Shown: positions 8,926-18,227, counted from the stretch's first letter. The stretch is DNA of 64,000 nucleotides from Ohtaekwangia sp036786105 (GCF_036786105.1 NZ_DAIQRQ010000004.1:62001-126000); one strand, 5' to 3'. Notes: generated by a model from the sequence alone, not told the origin. Numbers and translations: made by a program.

Positions 8926-9684
8926 TTACTCCTTTTTTCTGAAATCAAGATTATGGAACACAAACAGCCGTATTGCATGCGTAGAAATATAGCTGTTGCC
9001 GGAAGCCTCCTGTTGATATACGTTCATGTAACCGAGCTGCGCATTAAGGTGTGGGCTGAATTGATACCCCATTCCGGCAAAGAAGCGGTTCTGATCGAAC
9101 GTGTTATATACTATATTTCCACCAAAATTCAGGAAGACTTCATTTGTAATGGCTGCAAACAGTGTCTTTGGTAGAATCTCTTTCCCTTTTAGGGGTATAA
9201 AGAACGACATGTTGTAGCGCAAACGATAATTGAAATTGTAGCCGTCTTCCAAGACATCGTTGGCTATTTTTCGATTGAAGCGTTCTTCCAGGCGTAACCA
9301 TTGCAATGTAGAGAGCCCGCTATATTTCTGGCTCCACCAAATCTGCTGCCAGGCTCTGTGCTCCGGCCGGGTAGTATCAAATCCCTTTGCCGGAAAATGT
9401 GCTACGTATGCATAGCCGGCATTGACCCGTATGTTATCGCGAATGAAGTAAGTAAGAGCCGGTCGTATTAAGAGTTGAAATGGCCGATCGATGAAGTGAT
9501 CCGTTTGCCTGTAATGTATATCGAGCCAGAAACCAACGTGCTTGCTGATACGAGTCTGGTTGAAATAGCCCAACCAGAGTTGTTCGCGTGAACGCACATG
9601 TTTATCGGTAGCCTGTGCAAAGCCGGATTGAATGTAAATGAAAAGTATGGCTGCGAATAGCCAGCGATAATAACGGAGGATCAT
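8926..9684 (-). CDS. DUF2490 family outer-membrane-type protein
   Basis: A 252-residue protein with a signal peptide (1-23, cleavage after GFAQ) and a pattern of alternating polar/aromatic residues typical of small outer-membrane beta barrels. Hallmarks of DUF2490 are visible: LWLGYFNQTRIS, YRLRYNMSFFIPL near the middle, and the aromatic C-terminus IRLFVFHNLDF. The function of the family is unknown. No operon partner is evident; the next upstream gene starts over 900 bases away. Confidence 0.75.
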   Translation of the reverse strand: MILRYYRWLFAAILFIYIQSGFAQATDKHVRSREQLWLGYFNQTRISKHVGFWLDIHYRQTDHFIDRPFQLLIRPALTYFIRDNIRVNAGYAYVAHFPAKGFDTTRPEHRAWQQIWWSQKYSGLSTLQWLRLEERFNRKIANDVLEDGYNFNYRLRYNMSFFIPLKGKEILPKTLFAAITNEVFLNFGGNIVYNTFDQNRFFAGMGYQFSPHLNAQLGYMNVYQQEASGNSYISTHAIRLFVFHNLDFRKKE

Positions 9685-9756
9685 GTAATTTTTTTTGTAA
9701 TGCTACGCACGCGTTGCTGTATAAGAATAGAACAGAATTTACTATTTGTATCCGCT

Positions 9757-10599
9757 TTACTTTTTTAGCACCGATTTCCGGTATGCGGACGGATTTTTTC
9801 CGGTGTGCTTCTTGAATATCCTGTTAAAGTGGCTTTGGTCTGAAAAGCCAGTGAGATAAGCAATCTCGCCCAGCGAAAACCTGCTGTCGCTCAAAAGATG
9901 CATAGCCTTTTCAATGCGAAGCTTCCGTATATAATCTCCAAATGAGAGATCATCGAAATATTTGGAGAATTCGCGAGAGAGATAAGCCGGGTGAACATTC
10001 AGGCTTTGTGAAATTTCTTTAAGGTTCAGGCTCAGGTTTGTGTCGATCTGATCCTGGATAATTTCCTTCAACTCTTTAGCCCATCCCGGAATTTTCTTGG
10101 AGCCTGGTTTTTCTTCCAGGTAACGCTGGTATACATCGAGTAACATATTCTCAATGGGATTTTGTGTGTGCTTCTCCTGCTGGAGCTTGCTGGCCCAGGT
10201 ATACAGTGCATCGTAGAGCATCATACCCTGTTGAAGCAACTGTTGGTCATCGGGTATATTTTGCGCCAGCCCGGCAGATATAGCCCATAAACCGGAAGCT
10301 TGTGGAGCGAGGTCGTGACGGTCTGTATCAGCACCGCGAACAATTACGGCCAGCGTATGCAAAGCAGGGTCGTTCAGTTCATATTTACGTATAAAATAGT
10401 CGAACGTGCAGGCGTCATCGTAATGCGTAAATTCTACGTCCGGTATATCGAAAGGTATAGCATTGAGTTCCTTTGCCTGCGCTAACACTTTTTCGAACGG
10501 CACATAGATAATCTCCGCGACAGGATCAATAAAACGTTTAATGAGCCAGGGGCAGGCAAGCCGGTCAATCTTCGGACGTTCGCGTGTGATCCATTTCAT
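9757..10599 (-). CDS. ChrB-like domain fused to AraC-type DNA-binding domain
   Basis: A 280-residue protein. Residues 1-150 match the chromate-resistance ChrB C-terminal domain (MKWITRERPKIDRLACPWLIKRF, FTHYDDACTFDYFI, and VRGADTDRHD, the usual conserved blocks). Residues about 185-278 form an AraC HTH: QSLNVHPAYLSREFSKYF, then IAYLTGFSDQSHFNRIFKK and TGKNPSAYRK. So the ChrB-like module probably acts as the sensor or effector part of a regulator. Stand-alone ChrB regulates or supports chromate efflux, but there is no chrA transporter nearby. It begins 3 bases after a 58-residue ORF with three Cys, behind two adjacent palindromes that may be its own operator. Confidence 0.8.
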   Translation of the reverse strand: MKWITRERPKIDRLACPWLIKRFIDPVAEIIYVPFEKVLAQAKELNAIPFDIPDVEFTHYDDACTFDYFIRKYELNDPALHTLAVIVRGADTDRHDLAPQASGLWAISAGLAQNIPDDQQLLQQGMMLYDALYTWASKLQQEKHTQNPIENMLLDVYQRYLEEKPGSKKIPGWAKELKEIIQDQIDTNLSLNLKEISQSLNVHPAYLSREFSKYFDDLSFGDYIRKLRIEKAMHLLSDSRFSLGEIAYLTGFSDQSHFNRIFKKHTGKNPSAYRKSVLKK

Positions 10600-10602
10600 A
10601 GT

Positions 10603-10779
10603 TCAGAGATATATACTTCTAAGCCGATGCCATTTGCAGCTCTCTGCCTTGCACATGCCTGCGAAATTCAGAAGGACTTCCTCCCCTGTATTTCCTGAAT
10701 GTTCGCGTAAGGTGGCTCTCATCTCCTGTGCCTCAGGACACTCTACTTTAAAGGGTTCGTACAAATTCTGGATTTCCAT
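10603..10779 (-). CDS. Small Cys-containing protein upstream of ChrB-AraC
   Basis: A 58-residue ORF from ATG at 10779 (an in-frame upstream ATG at 10797 overlaps the palindrome and is less likely). It carries Cys14, Cys43 and Cys48 (GMCKAESCKWH), no signal peptide and no membrane segment. Its TGA is only 3 bases from the ChrB-AraC ATG, which supports translation as an operon leader gene. The paired Cys-x4-Cys and adjacent His could bind metal, but I recognise no family. Confidence 0.5.
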   Translation of the reverse strand: MEIQNLYEPFKVECPEAQEMRATLREHSGNTGEEVLLNFAGMCKAESCKWHRLRSIYL

Positions 10780-10782
10780 GAT

Positions 10783-10813
10783 CTTGTAAATGTACAAGAC
10801 ATTCCAGGAATGT
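10783..10813 (-). promoter_or_regulatory. Two abutting palindromes, candidate operator
   Basis: CTTGTA-aatg-TACAAG (10783-10798) is a perfect 6+4+6 palindrome. It is followed without a gap by ACATTCC-a-GGAATGT (10799-10813), a perfect 7+1+7 palindrome. The pair lies 4 bases upstream of the ATG of the small ORF/ChrB-AraC operon. Confidence 0.6.
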
Positions 10814-10866
10814 TACAAAATTTTGAGGATGAGCGGTCCGGATCTTTGTTGCATTAAAAACCAAAA

Positions 10867-11085
10867 ATGAAAGCAATTGTTTTAACACATCAATCCGGTA
10901 GATGTAAAGATCCATGCCGACAAAAGGAGTATACAGCCGCTTGAAAGGAGTGAATCCATTAATTATAGGTTGGCACATAGTGGTTGTTGTAACCGAAGTG
11001 GGCACAAGCGTAACGAACTTTAAAAAGGCAGATGAGGTTTCTGGTATAGTAAATTTTCCGGGCCAAGGAAAAGCGTATGCATGCT
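10867..11085 (+). pseudogene. Decayed MDR (quinone oxidoreductase-like) gene
   Basis: From ATG at 10867 one frame reads MKAIVLTHQ, the usual start of medium-chain zinc/quinone oxidoreductases. A different frame (from about 10914) then gives KGVYSRL, PLIIGWHIVVVVTEVG, and DEVSGIVNFPGQGKAYA, which follow the MDR order (GWDxxGxVxEVG, then GDEVFGxVNFxGxGKAYAEY). About 40 residues between the blocks and the whole remaining domain are absent, and conserved residues (GWD, GDEVFG) are mutated. This is a frameshifted, internally deleted remnant directly upstream of the SDR gene. Confidence 0.65.
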
Positions 11086-11178
11086 GCTGCTTTGCAGTAA
11101 TGCTGTCGTTGTGCCGTGTATACAGTAGGGGTAGATAGCCCTTCTAAAGAAATAATTTATACTTAATTATATAATACT

Positions 11179-11973
11179 ATGGATTCACAATTGAAAAATA
11201 AAACTGCTTTTGTAAGCGGCTCTACGCAAGGTATCGGGTTTGCTATAGCACGTGGCCTGCTGGTGGAAGGCGCCACCGTTATTATCAATGGTCGTACCCA
11301 ACAGCGTGTAGATAACGCTGTGAAAGAATTGAAATCAAAAGTTCCCGGTGCGAATGTAACAGGTATTGCAGCGGATTTTTCAAACGCTGCCGATGTAAAG
11401 AAACTCACCGAGCAGCTTCCGGATGTCGATATACTGGTTAACAATGCCGGTATATTCGAAATCAAACCTTTTACGGAAATTACAGATGACGACTGGTTGC
11501 GCTTCTATGAGATCAATGTATTAAGCGGTGTTCGGTTGTCGCGACACTTCTTGCCGAAAATGATTGCCAGAAACTGGGGGCGCATCATTTTTATATCCAG
11601 TGAATCGGCTATCAATATTCCCGAAGAAATGATTCATTATGGCATGACCAAAACAGCACAGCTATCTATCAGTCGCGGTCTGGCGGAGCTCACCAAAGGC
11701 ACTGGCGTTACGGTAAACGCTGTGTTGCCGGGTCCCACCAGGTCAGAAGGCGTAGAAGAATTTGTGAAGCAGCTGGCAGCTACTCAGAAAGTAACTCCAC
11801 AGGAAGCTGAACAAAATTTCTTTAAGACTGTACGGCCCACATCGTTGTTGCAGCGCTTTACTTCTGTTGAAGAAGTGGCAAATCTTGTAACGTATGTAGC
11901 AAGCCCGCTGTCTTCAGGCACCAACGGAACCGCTTTACGTGTAGATGGTGGCGTTGCCAAACTCATTATTTGA
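11179..11973 (+). CDS. SDR-family NAD(P)-dependent oxidoreductase
   Basis: A 264-residue classical short-chain dehydrogenase/reductase. The nucleotide-binding motif is GSTQGIG (about residues 14-20), followed by NNAG (about 95-98). The catalytic Ser/Tyr/Lys are in SSESA and YGMTK, and the C-terminus holds LRVDGG. The Arg-rich start INGRTQQR after strand 2 suggests NADP preference (inference). The substrate is unknown. It is preceded by a degenerate MDR oxidoreductase and is convergent with the CadD-like gene. Confidence 0.9.
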   Translation: MDSQLKNKTAFVSGSTQGIGFAIARGLLVEGATVIINGRTQQRVDNAVKELKSKVPGANVTGIAADFSNAADVKKLTEQLPDVDILVNNAGIFEIKPFTEITDDDWLRFYEINVLSGVRLSRHFLPKMIARNWGRIIFISSESAINIPEEMIHYGMTKTAQLSISRGLAELTKGTGVTVNAVLPGPTRSEGVEEFVKQLAATQKVTPQEAEQNFFKTVRPTSLLQRFTSVEEVANLVTYVASPLSSGTNGTALRVDGGVAKLII

Positions 11974-12045
11974 TTTCATGATATCGATAATGCCTGAGTA
12001 AGGATACTGTTGACTAACGATGCTCTGATCTATATCAGGGGATTT

Positions 12046-12666
12046 TTATTTCAACAGCATTGTATATGTTCCGCTTTGAATCAATATATAGATACCAAGC
12101 CCAATCAGGATAACCGGAAACAGGATGTGATTATACCGGGATAGCGTTACTTTAAGATTCGGATGAAGTATCAGAAATGCTGCCGCTTTTACCCAGAGAT
12201 ATACCATCAGCAAGAATGTTATTATGGTCAGTAACAGGTTACACCAATTCAGGTTTACAAAGAGAGGAATATAGATACCGATATTATCAGCACCATTGGC
12301 AATGGTAATACAAGCTACGCTTACAGCAGATGCATCAATCCATGATAGTAGCCAAAGCCTGTTGTTAGGTTTTAATACAGGCGCATTATCGGTCTGTTCG
12401 CTGCTAAAGAGCTTGCGAATACCCAGATAAACCGGAAACAGACCCAAAAGCCCGATATATTCTTTCGGTATAACAATGCCGATGAGCGAACCGGCTATAC
12501 TGATTGCGATGAGCGAACCGATGCCAAGATATTGACCATAAAGTATATTGCGTTTCGTAAAAGATGCCGACACTTGTGTGAATAGCAACATAAGCACGAA
12601 GAGATCATCGATGTTGGTGGATGCAAAAGCGAGTACAGCGGTTATCGGCGTTTCAAGAAAGGCCAT
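12046..12666 (-). CDS. CadD-family cadmium resistance transporter
   Basis: A 206-residue integral membrane protein with about five or six predicted helices. The N-terminus TAVLAFASTNIDDLFVLMLLF and the middle segment VACITIANGADNIGIYIPLF contain the two acidic membrane motifs (NIDD and NGADN) typical of the CadD/LysE-like superfamily. Family members export Cd2+. It lies downstream of the RND efflux operon on the same strand, separated by a strong terminator hairpin, consistent with a role in metal resistance but with separate control. Confidence 0.85.
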   Translation of the reverse strand: MAFLETPITAVLAFASTNIDDLFVLMLLFTQVSASFTKRNILYGQYLGIGSLIAISIAGSLIGIVIPKEYIGLLGLFPVYLGIRKLFSSEQTDNAPVLKPNNRLWLLSWIDASAVSVACITIANGADNIGIYIPLFVNLNWCNLLLTIITFLLMVYLWVKAAAFLILHPNLKVTLSRYNHILFPVILIGLGIYILIQSGTYTMLLK

Positions 12667-12687
12667 GGTTGGATTTGGGAACGCTAA

Positions 12688-12728
12688 ATAATAAAATATC
12701 CGGCAGAATTTACCGGATATTTTATTAT
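12688..12728 (-). terminator. Terminator of the RND efflux operon
   Basis: Perfect 16-bp stem: ATAATAAAATATCCGG (12688-12703) with CCGGATATTTTATTAT (12713-12728) and a 9-base loop, A/T-rich at its base so that it can work in both directions. It ends 22 bases before the CadD-like start. Confidence 0.85.
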
Positions 12729-12748
12729 CAATCGGATTACACTATATA

Positions 12749-15700
12749 TCAGTGATGCGCGTGCGCTTTCACTTTTCTTCCTGTATTGCGATTGAATATC
12801 TGATAAAAGATCGGAAAAATCAGAAGGATCAACACGGTGGCAGTAATCAGTCCCCCGATGATTACAATTGCCAGTGGCTTCTGACTCTCCGATCCTATGC
12901 CTGTTGAGATCGCAGCAGGCATGAGCCCGATGGAAGCCATCAGGGCCGTCATAACTACTGGTCTTGTACGATGTTTAATGCCGAGCGATATTGCTTCGGG
13001 TAAGGTCATATTCTTTTGCAGGTTGGCGTTAAACTCCGAGATGAGAATCACACCATTCTGAACGCATATACCAAACAATGCTATAAATCCTACACCAGCA
13101 GATATACCGAAATTTATACCGGTGATGTGCAACGCCAGTATACCCCCAATCAATGCAAAAGGAACATTGATCAACACAAGGCCCGCGTCTTTAGCGTTGC
13201 CAAACGTAATGAAGAGTAGCACAAATATAGCGATGAGGCTTAACGGCACTACCTGCGCCAGGCGGCCGGTGGCACGTACCTGGTTTTCGAATTCACCAGT
13301 CCAATGGATATTATAGCCAGTAGGTATCTTTACATTCTTCATCACACGTTGCTGCGCTTCAGCTATGGTGCTTCCCAGGTCGCGCTGGCGCACAGTAAAT
13401 TTAACACCGATAAAGCGACTGTTGTTGTCGCGGTATATAAAGGCGGGGCCGGTGATGGAGCTGATGGTAGCAATTTCATTGAGCTCTACCTTCGTTCCAT
13501 TTAATGTAGGCACCAGTATATTTTTGATCTCCTCTTCCGACTTTCGATATTCATACGGAAAGCGAAGGCGTATATCAAATTTTCGTTCGCCTTCATACAT
13601 GACAGATGCCGTTTTACCACCGATAGCCATTTCAATAACAGCTTGTGCATCGGCGGTGGTAACACCGTATAATGCCATCTTGTGATCGTGCAGTTTGATC
13701 TGAATCTCCGGCTGCCCTACGTTTCGAAGTATACCGGCATCTTTAATCCCTTGTACATCTGATATGCTTTCCAATACCTCACGCGCAAGTTTGTCGAGGG
13801 TGGCCAGATCAGGACCGAATATCTTTACTGCATTGTTGGCATTCATACCTGCTACGGCTTCGGCTACGTTGTCGATGATCGGTTGTGAATAGTTGTAATT
13901 TATACCCTGATACTTTTTCAGCTTGTGATCCATTTCTTCGATCAGGCCATCCATGCTGATCTTCCGATCCCATTCATCTTTCGGTTTCAGGTTTACCTGC
14001 ATCTGCACATAATAAAATCCGCTAGGGTCGGTACCATCATTCGAGCGACCCGTTTGTGAAAGCACTCCGTTTACTTCTTTAAACGTGCTCAGTTCCTGAC
14101 GAAGCGTATGCACCATCTTTACCGTTTCATTCAACGACATACTCATCGGCATCTTGGCTTCTACCCAAAGCGCGCCTTCATTGAGCTGCGGCAGAAATTC
14201 TGTTCCCATCCACTTGAGCGAGAACAACGTGAAGGCTACAATGGCCATGGCTACCGTTAGGCTTATCTTCTTATGAGTAAATGTCCATCGGAAACCACGT
14301 GATACAATCCTGTCAAAGAATGTTACAATGAAGGTATGTTTCTCTTTTACATTCTTCTTGAGTAAAGTAGCACTGAGCACCGGCACGAGTGTAAGCGTAA
14401 AGATGAGTGCACCCAGCAATGCGAAGCCAAGTGTATAGGCCAGCGGCGAAAACATTTTACCTTCCACTTTCTCGAAAGAGAAGATCGGCAGCAAGGCAGT
14501 GATAATAATGAGCTTCGAGAAGAAAACAGCTTTGCCGGTATTTGCTGCTGTGTGTTTGATCAGGCCTAGCTTGCTGATCTTGTTAAAGCGCTCCATACCA
14601 TATTTCTGCGCGGTGTGATCGAGCGCTACAAACAACCCTTCCACCATCACTACGGCACCATCGATGATGATACCAAAATCGATCGCTCCCAGCGACAGTA
14701 AATTGGCACTCATGCCTTTCATGCGCAGGCAGAAGAATGCAAACAGCAGGGAGAGCGGAATAATGATCGATACAATTAATGTAGTGCGCCAGTCGGCCAT
14801 GAACAGCAATACAATAGCGGTTACAAACAGTATACCTTCCACCAGGTTGTGCATTACGGTGTGTGTGGTATAGGTCATCAGCACATCGCGATCGTAAAAT
14901 GTTTTCATGCGCACATCACCGGGCAGTATGCGGGTGTTGAGCTCTTCAATTTTAGCTTTCACGCGATGCAATACTTCACTCGGATTTTCCCCTTTGCGCA
15001 TGACGATGATTCCTTCCACAACATCATCGTTGGCATCCATGCCTACCTGACCTACACGGGGCAGATCAGATTCTATAACGGTGGCCACATTCTTTACCAA
15101 TACCGGCACACCTTTGCGATCATGAATAATAATATTCTCGATGTCTTCGATGGAGTTTAACAGACCCATACCCCGCACTACATAAGCCTGGCCATTCTTC
15201 TCGATAACATCTCCTCCTACGTTGATGTTGCTTTTGTCTACACCTTCATATACATCCAGTGGCGTAATATCGTAGCGATTGAGCAGTGCCGGGTTTACCT
15301 GTATCTCGTATATCTTTTCACGACCGCCGAAAGCCACTACATCGGCTACACCAGGCACTGCACGCATCTGCCGGTCAATGATCCAGTTCTGAATGGTAAG
15401 AAGCTCGCGAGTATCTTTTGATTTCGAAGTAAGCACATAGCGGAATATTTCACCGGTAGGTCCGTAAGGCGGTTGTATCTCCGGCTCTACATTCTCGGGA
15501 AGATTTACATTAACAAGCTGATTATTTACCTGCTGACGTGCGTAAAAATCTTCTACATCATCATCGAAAATAATTTTGATAACCGAGAGCCCGAACATGG
15601 AGATAGACCGCACATTCGTTTTGCGCTGCACAGAGTTCATGGCTACTTCTATAGGGATGGAAACAAAGCGCTCTACTTCCTGTGCGCTTCGTCCCTGCCA

Positions 15701-15865
15701 TTCGGTAACAATGATGATCTGCGTGTTGGTTACATCGGGAAATGCTTCTATAGGTGTATTGCGATAGCTCACTATACCGGCAATAACCATAACGCCAACC
15801 CAGAAGAAAGTAAAGAACCTGTTCTTGAGTGAAAAGGCAACTATATTTCTGATCAGTTTGTCCAT
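12749..15865 (-). CDS. czcA: Heavy-metal efflux RND pump, CzcA/CusA family
   Basis: A 1038-residue inner-membrane RND transporter with the family layout: TM1 near residues 12-30, a large periplasmic loop, TM2-7, a second loop, then TM8-12. The TM4 motif DFGIIIDGAVVMVEG (about residues 395-409) is the DFG-xxx-DGA form of divalent-cation exporters such as CzcA, rather than the form in Cu/Ag pumps (CusA/SilA), so Zn/Co/Cd is the more likely cargo (inference). It starts 3 bases after the adaptor stop. Together with the adaptor and TolC-like protein it forms a tripartite pump driven by proton influx. Confidence 0.92.
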   Translation of the reverse strand: MDKLIRNIVAFSLKNRFFTFFWVGVMVIAGIVSYRNTPIEAFPDVTNTQIIIVTEWQGRSAQEVERFVSIPIEVAMNSVQRKTNVRSISMFGLSVIKIIFDDDVEDFYARQQVNNQLVNVNLPENVEPEIQPPYGPTGEIFRYVLTSKSKDTRELLTIQNWIIDRQMRAVPGVADVVAFGGREKIYEIQVNPALLNRYDITPLDVYEGVDKSNINVGGDVIEKNGQAYVVRGMGLLNSIEDIENIIIHDRKGVPVLVKNVATVIESDLPRVGQVGMDANDDVVEGIIVMRKGENPSEVLHRVKAKIEELNTRILPGDVRMKTFYDRDVLMTYTTHTVMHNLVEGILFVTAIVLLFMADWRTTLIVSIIIPLSLLFAFFCLRMKGMSANLLSLGAIDFGIIIDGAVVMVEGLFVALDHTAQKYGMERFNKISKLGLIKHTAANTGKAVFFSKLIIITALLPIFSFEKVEGKMFSPLAYTLGFALLGALIFTLTLVPVLSATLLKKNVKEKHTFIVTFFDRIVSRGFRWTFTHKKISLTVAMAIVAFTLFSLKWMGTEFLPQLNEGALWVEAKMPMSMSLNETVKMVHTLRQELSTFKEVNGVLSQTGRSNDGTDPSGFYYVQMQVNLKPKDEWDRKISMDGLIEEMDHKLKKYQGINYNYSQPIIDNVAEAVAGMNANNAVKIFGPDLATLDKLAREVLESISDVQGIKDAGILRNVGQPEIQIKLHDHKMALYGVTTADAQAVIEMAIGGKTASVMYEGERKFDIRLRFPYEYRKSEEEIKNILVPTLNGTKVELNEIATISSITGPAFIYRDNNSRFIGVKFTVRQRDLGSTIAEAQQRVMKNVKIPTGYNIHWTGEFENQVRATGRLAQVVPLSLIAIFVLLFITFGNAKDAGLVLINVPFALIGGILALHITGINFGISAGVGFIALFGICVQNGVILISEFNANLQKNMTLPEAISLGIKHRTRPVVMTALMASIGLMPAAISTGIGSESQKPLAIVIIGGLITATVLILLIFPIFYQIFNRNTGRKVKAHAHH

Positions 15866-15868
15866 GCG

Positions 15869-17002
15869 TTAATCGTTCAGAGCATCGTAAATAAAAAGCG
15901 GATTACGGCTGATCACTACCTCGCCCGGTTTAAGTCCGCTATTAAGCCATGTAGTATCGTCTGTTGTTTTATATACATCTACTTCACGTGTCTCTATATT
16001 GAAGCGATCTTTGAAGACCATCACAAACTGTCGGCTGTTATCGAAGATGATAGCAGAAGAAGGAACTGCTGTTAATGTTTTCGGCTCATCGTATTGTGCT
16101 TTTACTGAAGCCAGCATTTCAGGCTTCAGCTTGAAACCGGGATTCGGCAATCTGATGCGTACTTTCATGGTGCGTGTTTCAGGATCAAGCACACTTAGAA
16201 TCTTGTCTATTCTGCCGTTAATTTTCTCACCCGGATAGCTGAGTGGTGTAATGGTTACATTCATACCATGACTGATGCGTGCTATATCATTTTCATATAC
16301 ATCGGCAATGGCCCACACTTCATCCAGCTCCGCTACGGTAAATACACTTTCGCTATGATCGGAAGGAAGCGTCATGTCGCGGCTCAGTTTTTTCTGAATA
16401 ACAAAACCACTGATTGGCGATTTCAATCTATACTCTGACTGACGGTTGAAATTATAAATAGCAAAAGTTTCAGATATACGTTTCAGCGCAGCTTCTGCTT
16501 TCTCCAAATCTTTCTGTGCGCTTATTAATTCCCTGTCCGATGAAAGTTTCGATTCGTACAGATCCTGCTTTACACTGAGATTCTTTTGTGCTACGAGTAC
16601 ATCCGATTGTGCATCGATCAGTTGCCGGTCGTATTCTGCCACTTCACCACTTTTAATAATGGCAAGCGTCTGATTCTTGTTAACATAATCGCCAAGCTCG
16701 GCATCAACTTCCAGCACGTTTCCACCTACGATCGGAAATATTTCTACAAGTCGATTTTCATCGGCAGCTATTTTCCCGTTGAGATTCAGTACTCCTTTTA
16801 CAGGTTTTTCTTTCACGGTATCAAGCGCGATGGATTTCAACATCGTATCGCTTAAGGAGAAAGCCTTGCTTTCAGGAGTGTCGTTTCCCTTCTCACCACA
16901 TTGCGTCAGCAGCAGTGTGGCCAGGCACGCAGCAAACGTACCTATTCGAATCTTGCGCTTAAGGGCGCAGGTCTTGTCCCACTGCATAGTTGAGTTCTTC
17001 AT
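15869..17002 (-). CDS. czcB: RND efflux periplasmic adaptor lipoprotein (CzcB/CusB type)
   Basis: A 377-residue membrane-fusion protein. The N-terminus has a signal segment and a lipobox (LLLTQC, about residue 35). Then come the barrel-sandwich/lipoyl halves (VGGNVLEVDAELGDYVNKNQ and LKSPISGFVIQKKL), a coiled-coil hairpin (about 125-180), and beta-barrel domains (VWAIADVYENDIARI, PGEKINGRIDKIL). It links the RND pump to the outer-membrane channel. It overlaps the TolC-like gene by 44 bases, a strong sign of translational coupling, although a later start is possible. Confidence 0.9.
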   Translation of the reverse strand: MKNSTMQWDKTCALKRKIRIGTFAACLATLLLTQCGEKGNDTPESKAFSLSDTMLKSIALDTVKEKPVKGVLNLNGKIAADENRLVEIFPIVGGNVLEVDAELGDYVNKNQTLAIIKSGEVAEYDRQLIDAQSDVLVAQKNLSVKQDLYESKLSSDRELISAQKDLEKAEAALKRISETFAIYNFNRQSEYRLKSPISGFVIQKKLSRDMTLPSDHSESVFTVAELDEVWAIADVYENDIARISHGMNVTITPLSYPGEKINGRIDKILSVLDPETRTMKVRIRLPNPGFKLKPEMLASVKAQYDEPKTLTAVPSSAIIFDNSRQFVMVFKDRFNIETREVDVYKTTDDTTWLNSGLKPGEVVISRNPLFIYDALND

Positions 17003-18227
17003 AAGATTTATTTAGATCGGCTTTCAGTTGATTTAATTGAATGATGCTGGAGTTATAGGATTCGAACATGTCGGTAAACTCCAACAGTGAAATGTTATTC
17101 TTGCTATAGTTGCTTACCAATCCTTTGCTGAGTTGATTGAGCTGTGCTTCGAAATCAGTTCCTGCAGAAGCATATTGATCGCGCAGCAATTGAAACACCT
17201 GCCATGCGGTTTGTACTTCGCGGGTAATTTCCTGCTGCTTGCTTTGCAACATAATCTTTGATTGTTCTATACCGATCCTGGCTTCCTGTATGCGACCCTG
17301 GTTGCGATTGAAGAGCGGAACCTGCAACCCGAACTGCAGACCGGTATAATTATTCACGTAGCTGCCGGCCTGATCATATATAGCACCCGTAGTAAGATTC
17401 GGTATAGCCTGTTTACGCTCAAGCGAATAGCGCAATTGATTTTGTGCCTGCAGGCTTTGGGCAATCTTAAGCTCAGGGCGGTTGGCCAGCGATTGTTCAA
17501 TAAGTGATTGCAAGGTTGCTGTTGGAAGGTCTGGAACGACCTGCGTTATTGCTGTAGGAACCGGGAAAATAATTCTATCATCCACCAGCAATAACTGCAG
17601 GTCTGACTGTAGTTGTACCAACTCAGCCTGCGTTTCATTCACTTGGTTATTTATATCGAAATAAGTAGACTTCAAACGGGTAAGCTCCTGCAGCGATACA
17701 TTGCCTTTAGCATATTGATCTCCATAGAGGTCGATCACATTTTTCAACAGGGCAAGCCGTAAACGGATATTGGTGATGGCGTTGTTAAGAAAATGATACC
17801 GATAGTAACTTACGTGCAAAGCATATTTAAGGCTGCGCGCCAGCTCGTAGTATTGCCATTGCGTCATCTGCTTTTCTTCTTCTGCAAGTTTGATGGAAGC
17901 TTTACGCTGCCCTGCGATGCGAAATACTTTTTGCAGTTGAATAATTTTTTGTCCGTTGCGGCCAGCGTCAAGCCATTGCTTTGCAGTAGGATTATATAAA
18001 TTCCATTCTGTGAAAAGCTCGGGATTACTGAAAAGCTTCTCTTGTATTTTGCGTGCCTCTGCTTTATCTACTTCGTAGTGATAAGCAATAAGAGACAGGT
18101 TCCGTGATAACAGTAAACTATCGGCTTGTGCCAGTGTAATACGGAGTGTGTCTGTGTTTTGAGCGAAGAGAGTACTACTACCCATTAAAAGAGTAACAAC
18201 AGTTACCCATATCCGAAACGATCGCAT
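16959..18227 (-). CDS. czcC: TolC-family outer-membrane efflux protein (CzcC type)
   Basis: A 422-residue outer-membrane efflux protein from the ATG at 18227 (a TTG 15 bases upstream is possible). It has a signal peptide ending near STLFAQ, then two long alpha-helical repeats characteristic of the OEP family (for example LAQADSLLLSRNLSL near the start and repeated heptads at about 140-200 and 340-410). It would form the outer-membrane duct of the metal pump. It is first of the three structural genes, 71-86 bases after the histidine kinase stop. Confidence 0.9.
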   Translation of the reverse strand: MRSFRIWVTVVTLLMGSSTLFAQNTDTLRITLAQADSLLLSRNLSLIAYHYEVDKAEARKIQEKLFSNPELFTEWNLYNPTAKQWLDAGRNGQKIIQLQKVFRIAGQRKASIKLAEEEKQMTQWQYYELARSLKYALHVSYYRYHFLNNAITNIRLRLALLKNVIDLYGDQYAKGNVSLQELTRLKSTYFDINNQVNETQAELVQLQSDLQLLLVDDRIIFPVPTAITQVVPDLPTATLQSLIEQSLANRPELKIAQSLQAQNQLRYSLERKQAIPNLTTGAIYDQAGSYVNNYTGLQFGLQVPLFNRNQGRIQEARIGIEQSKIMLQSKQQEITREVQTAWQVFQLLRDQYASAGTDFEAQLNQLSKGLVSNYSKNNISLLEFTDMFESYNSSIIQLNQLKADLNKSYEELNYAVGQDLRP

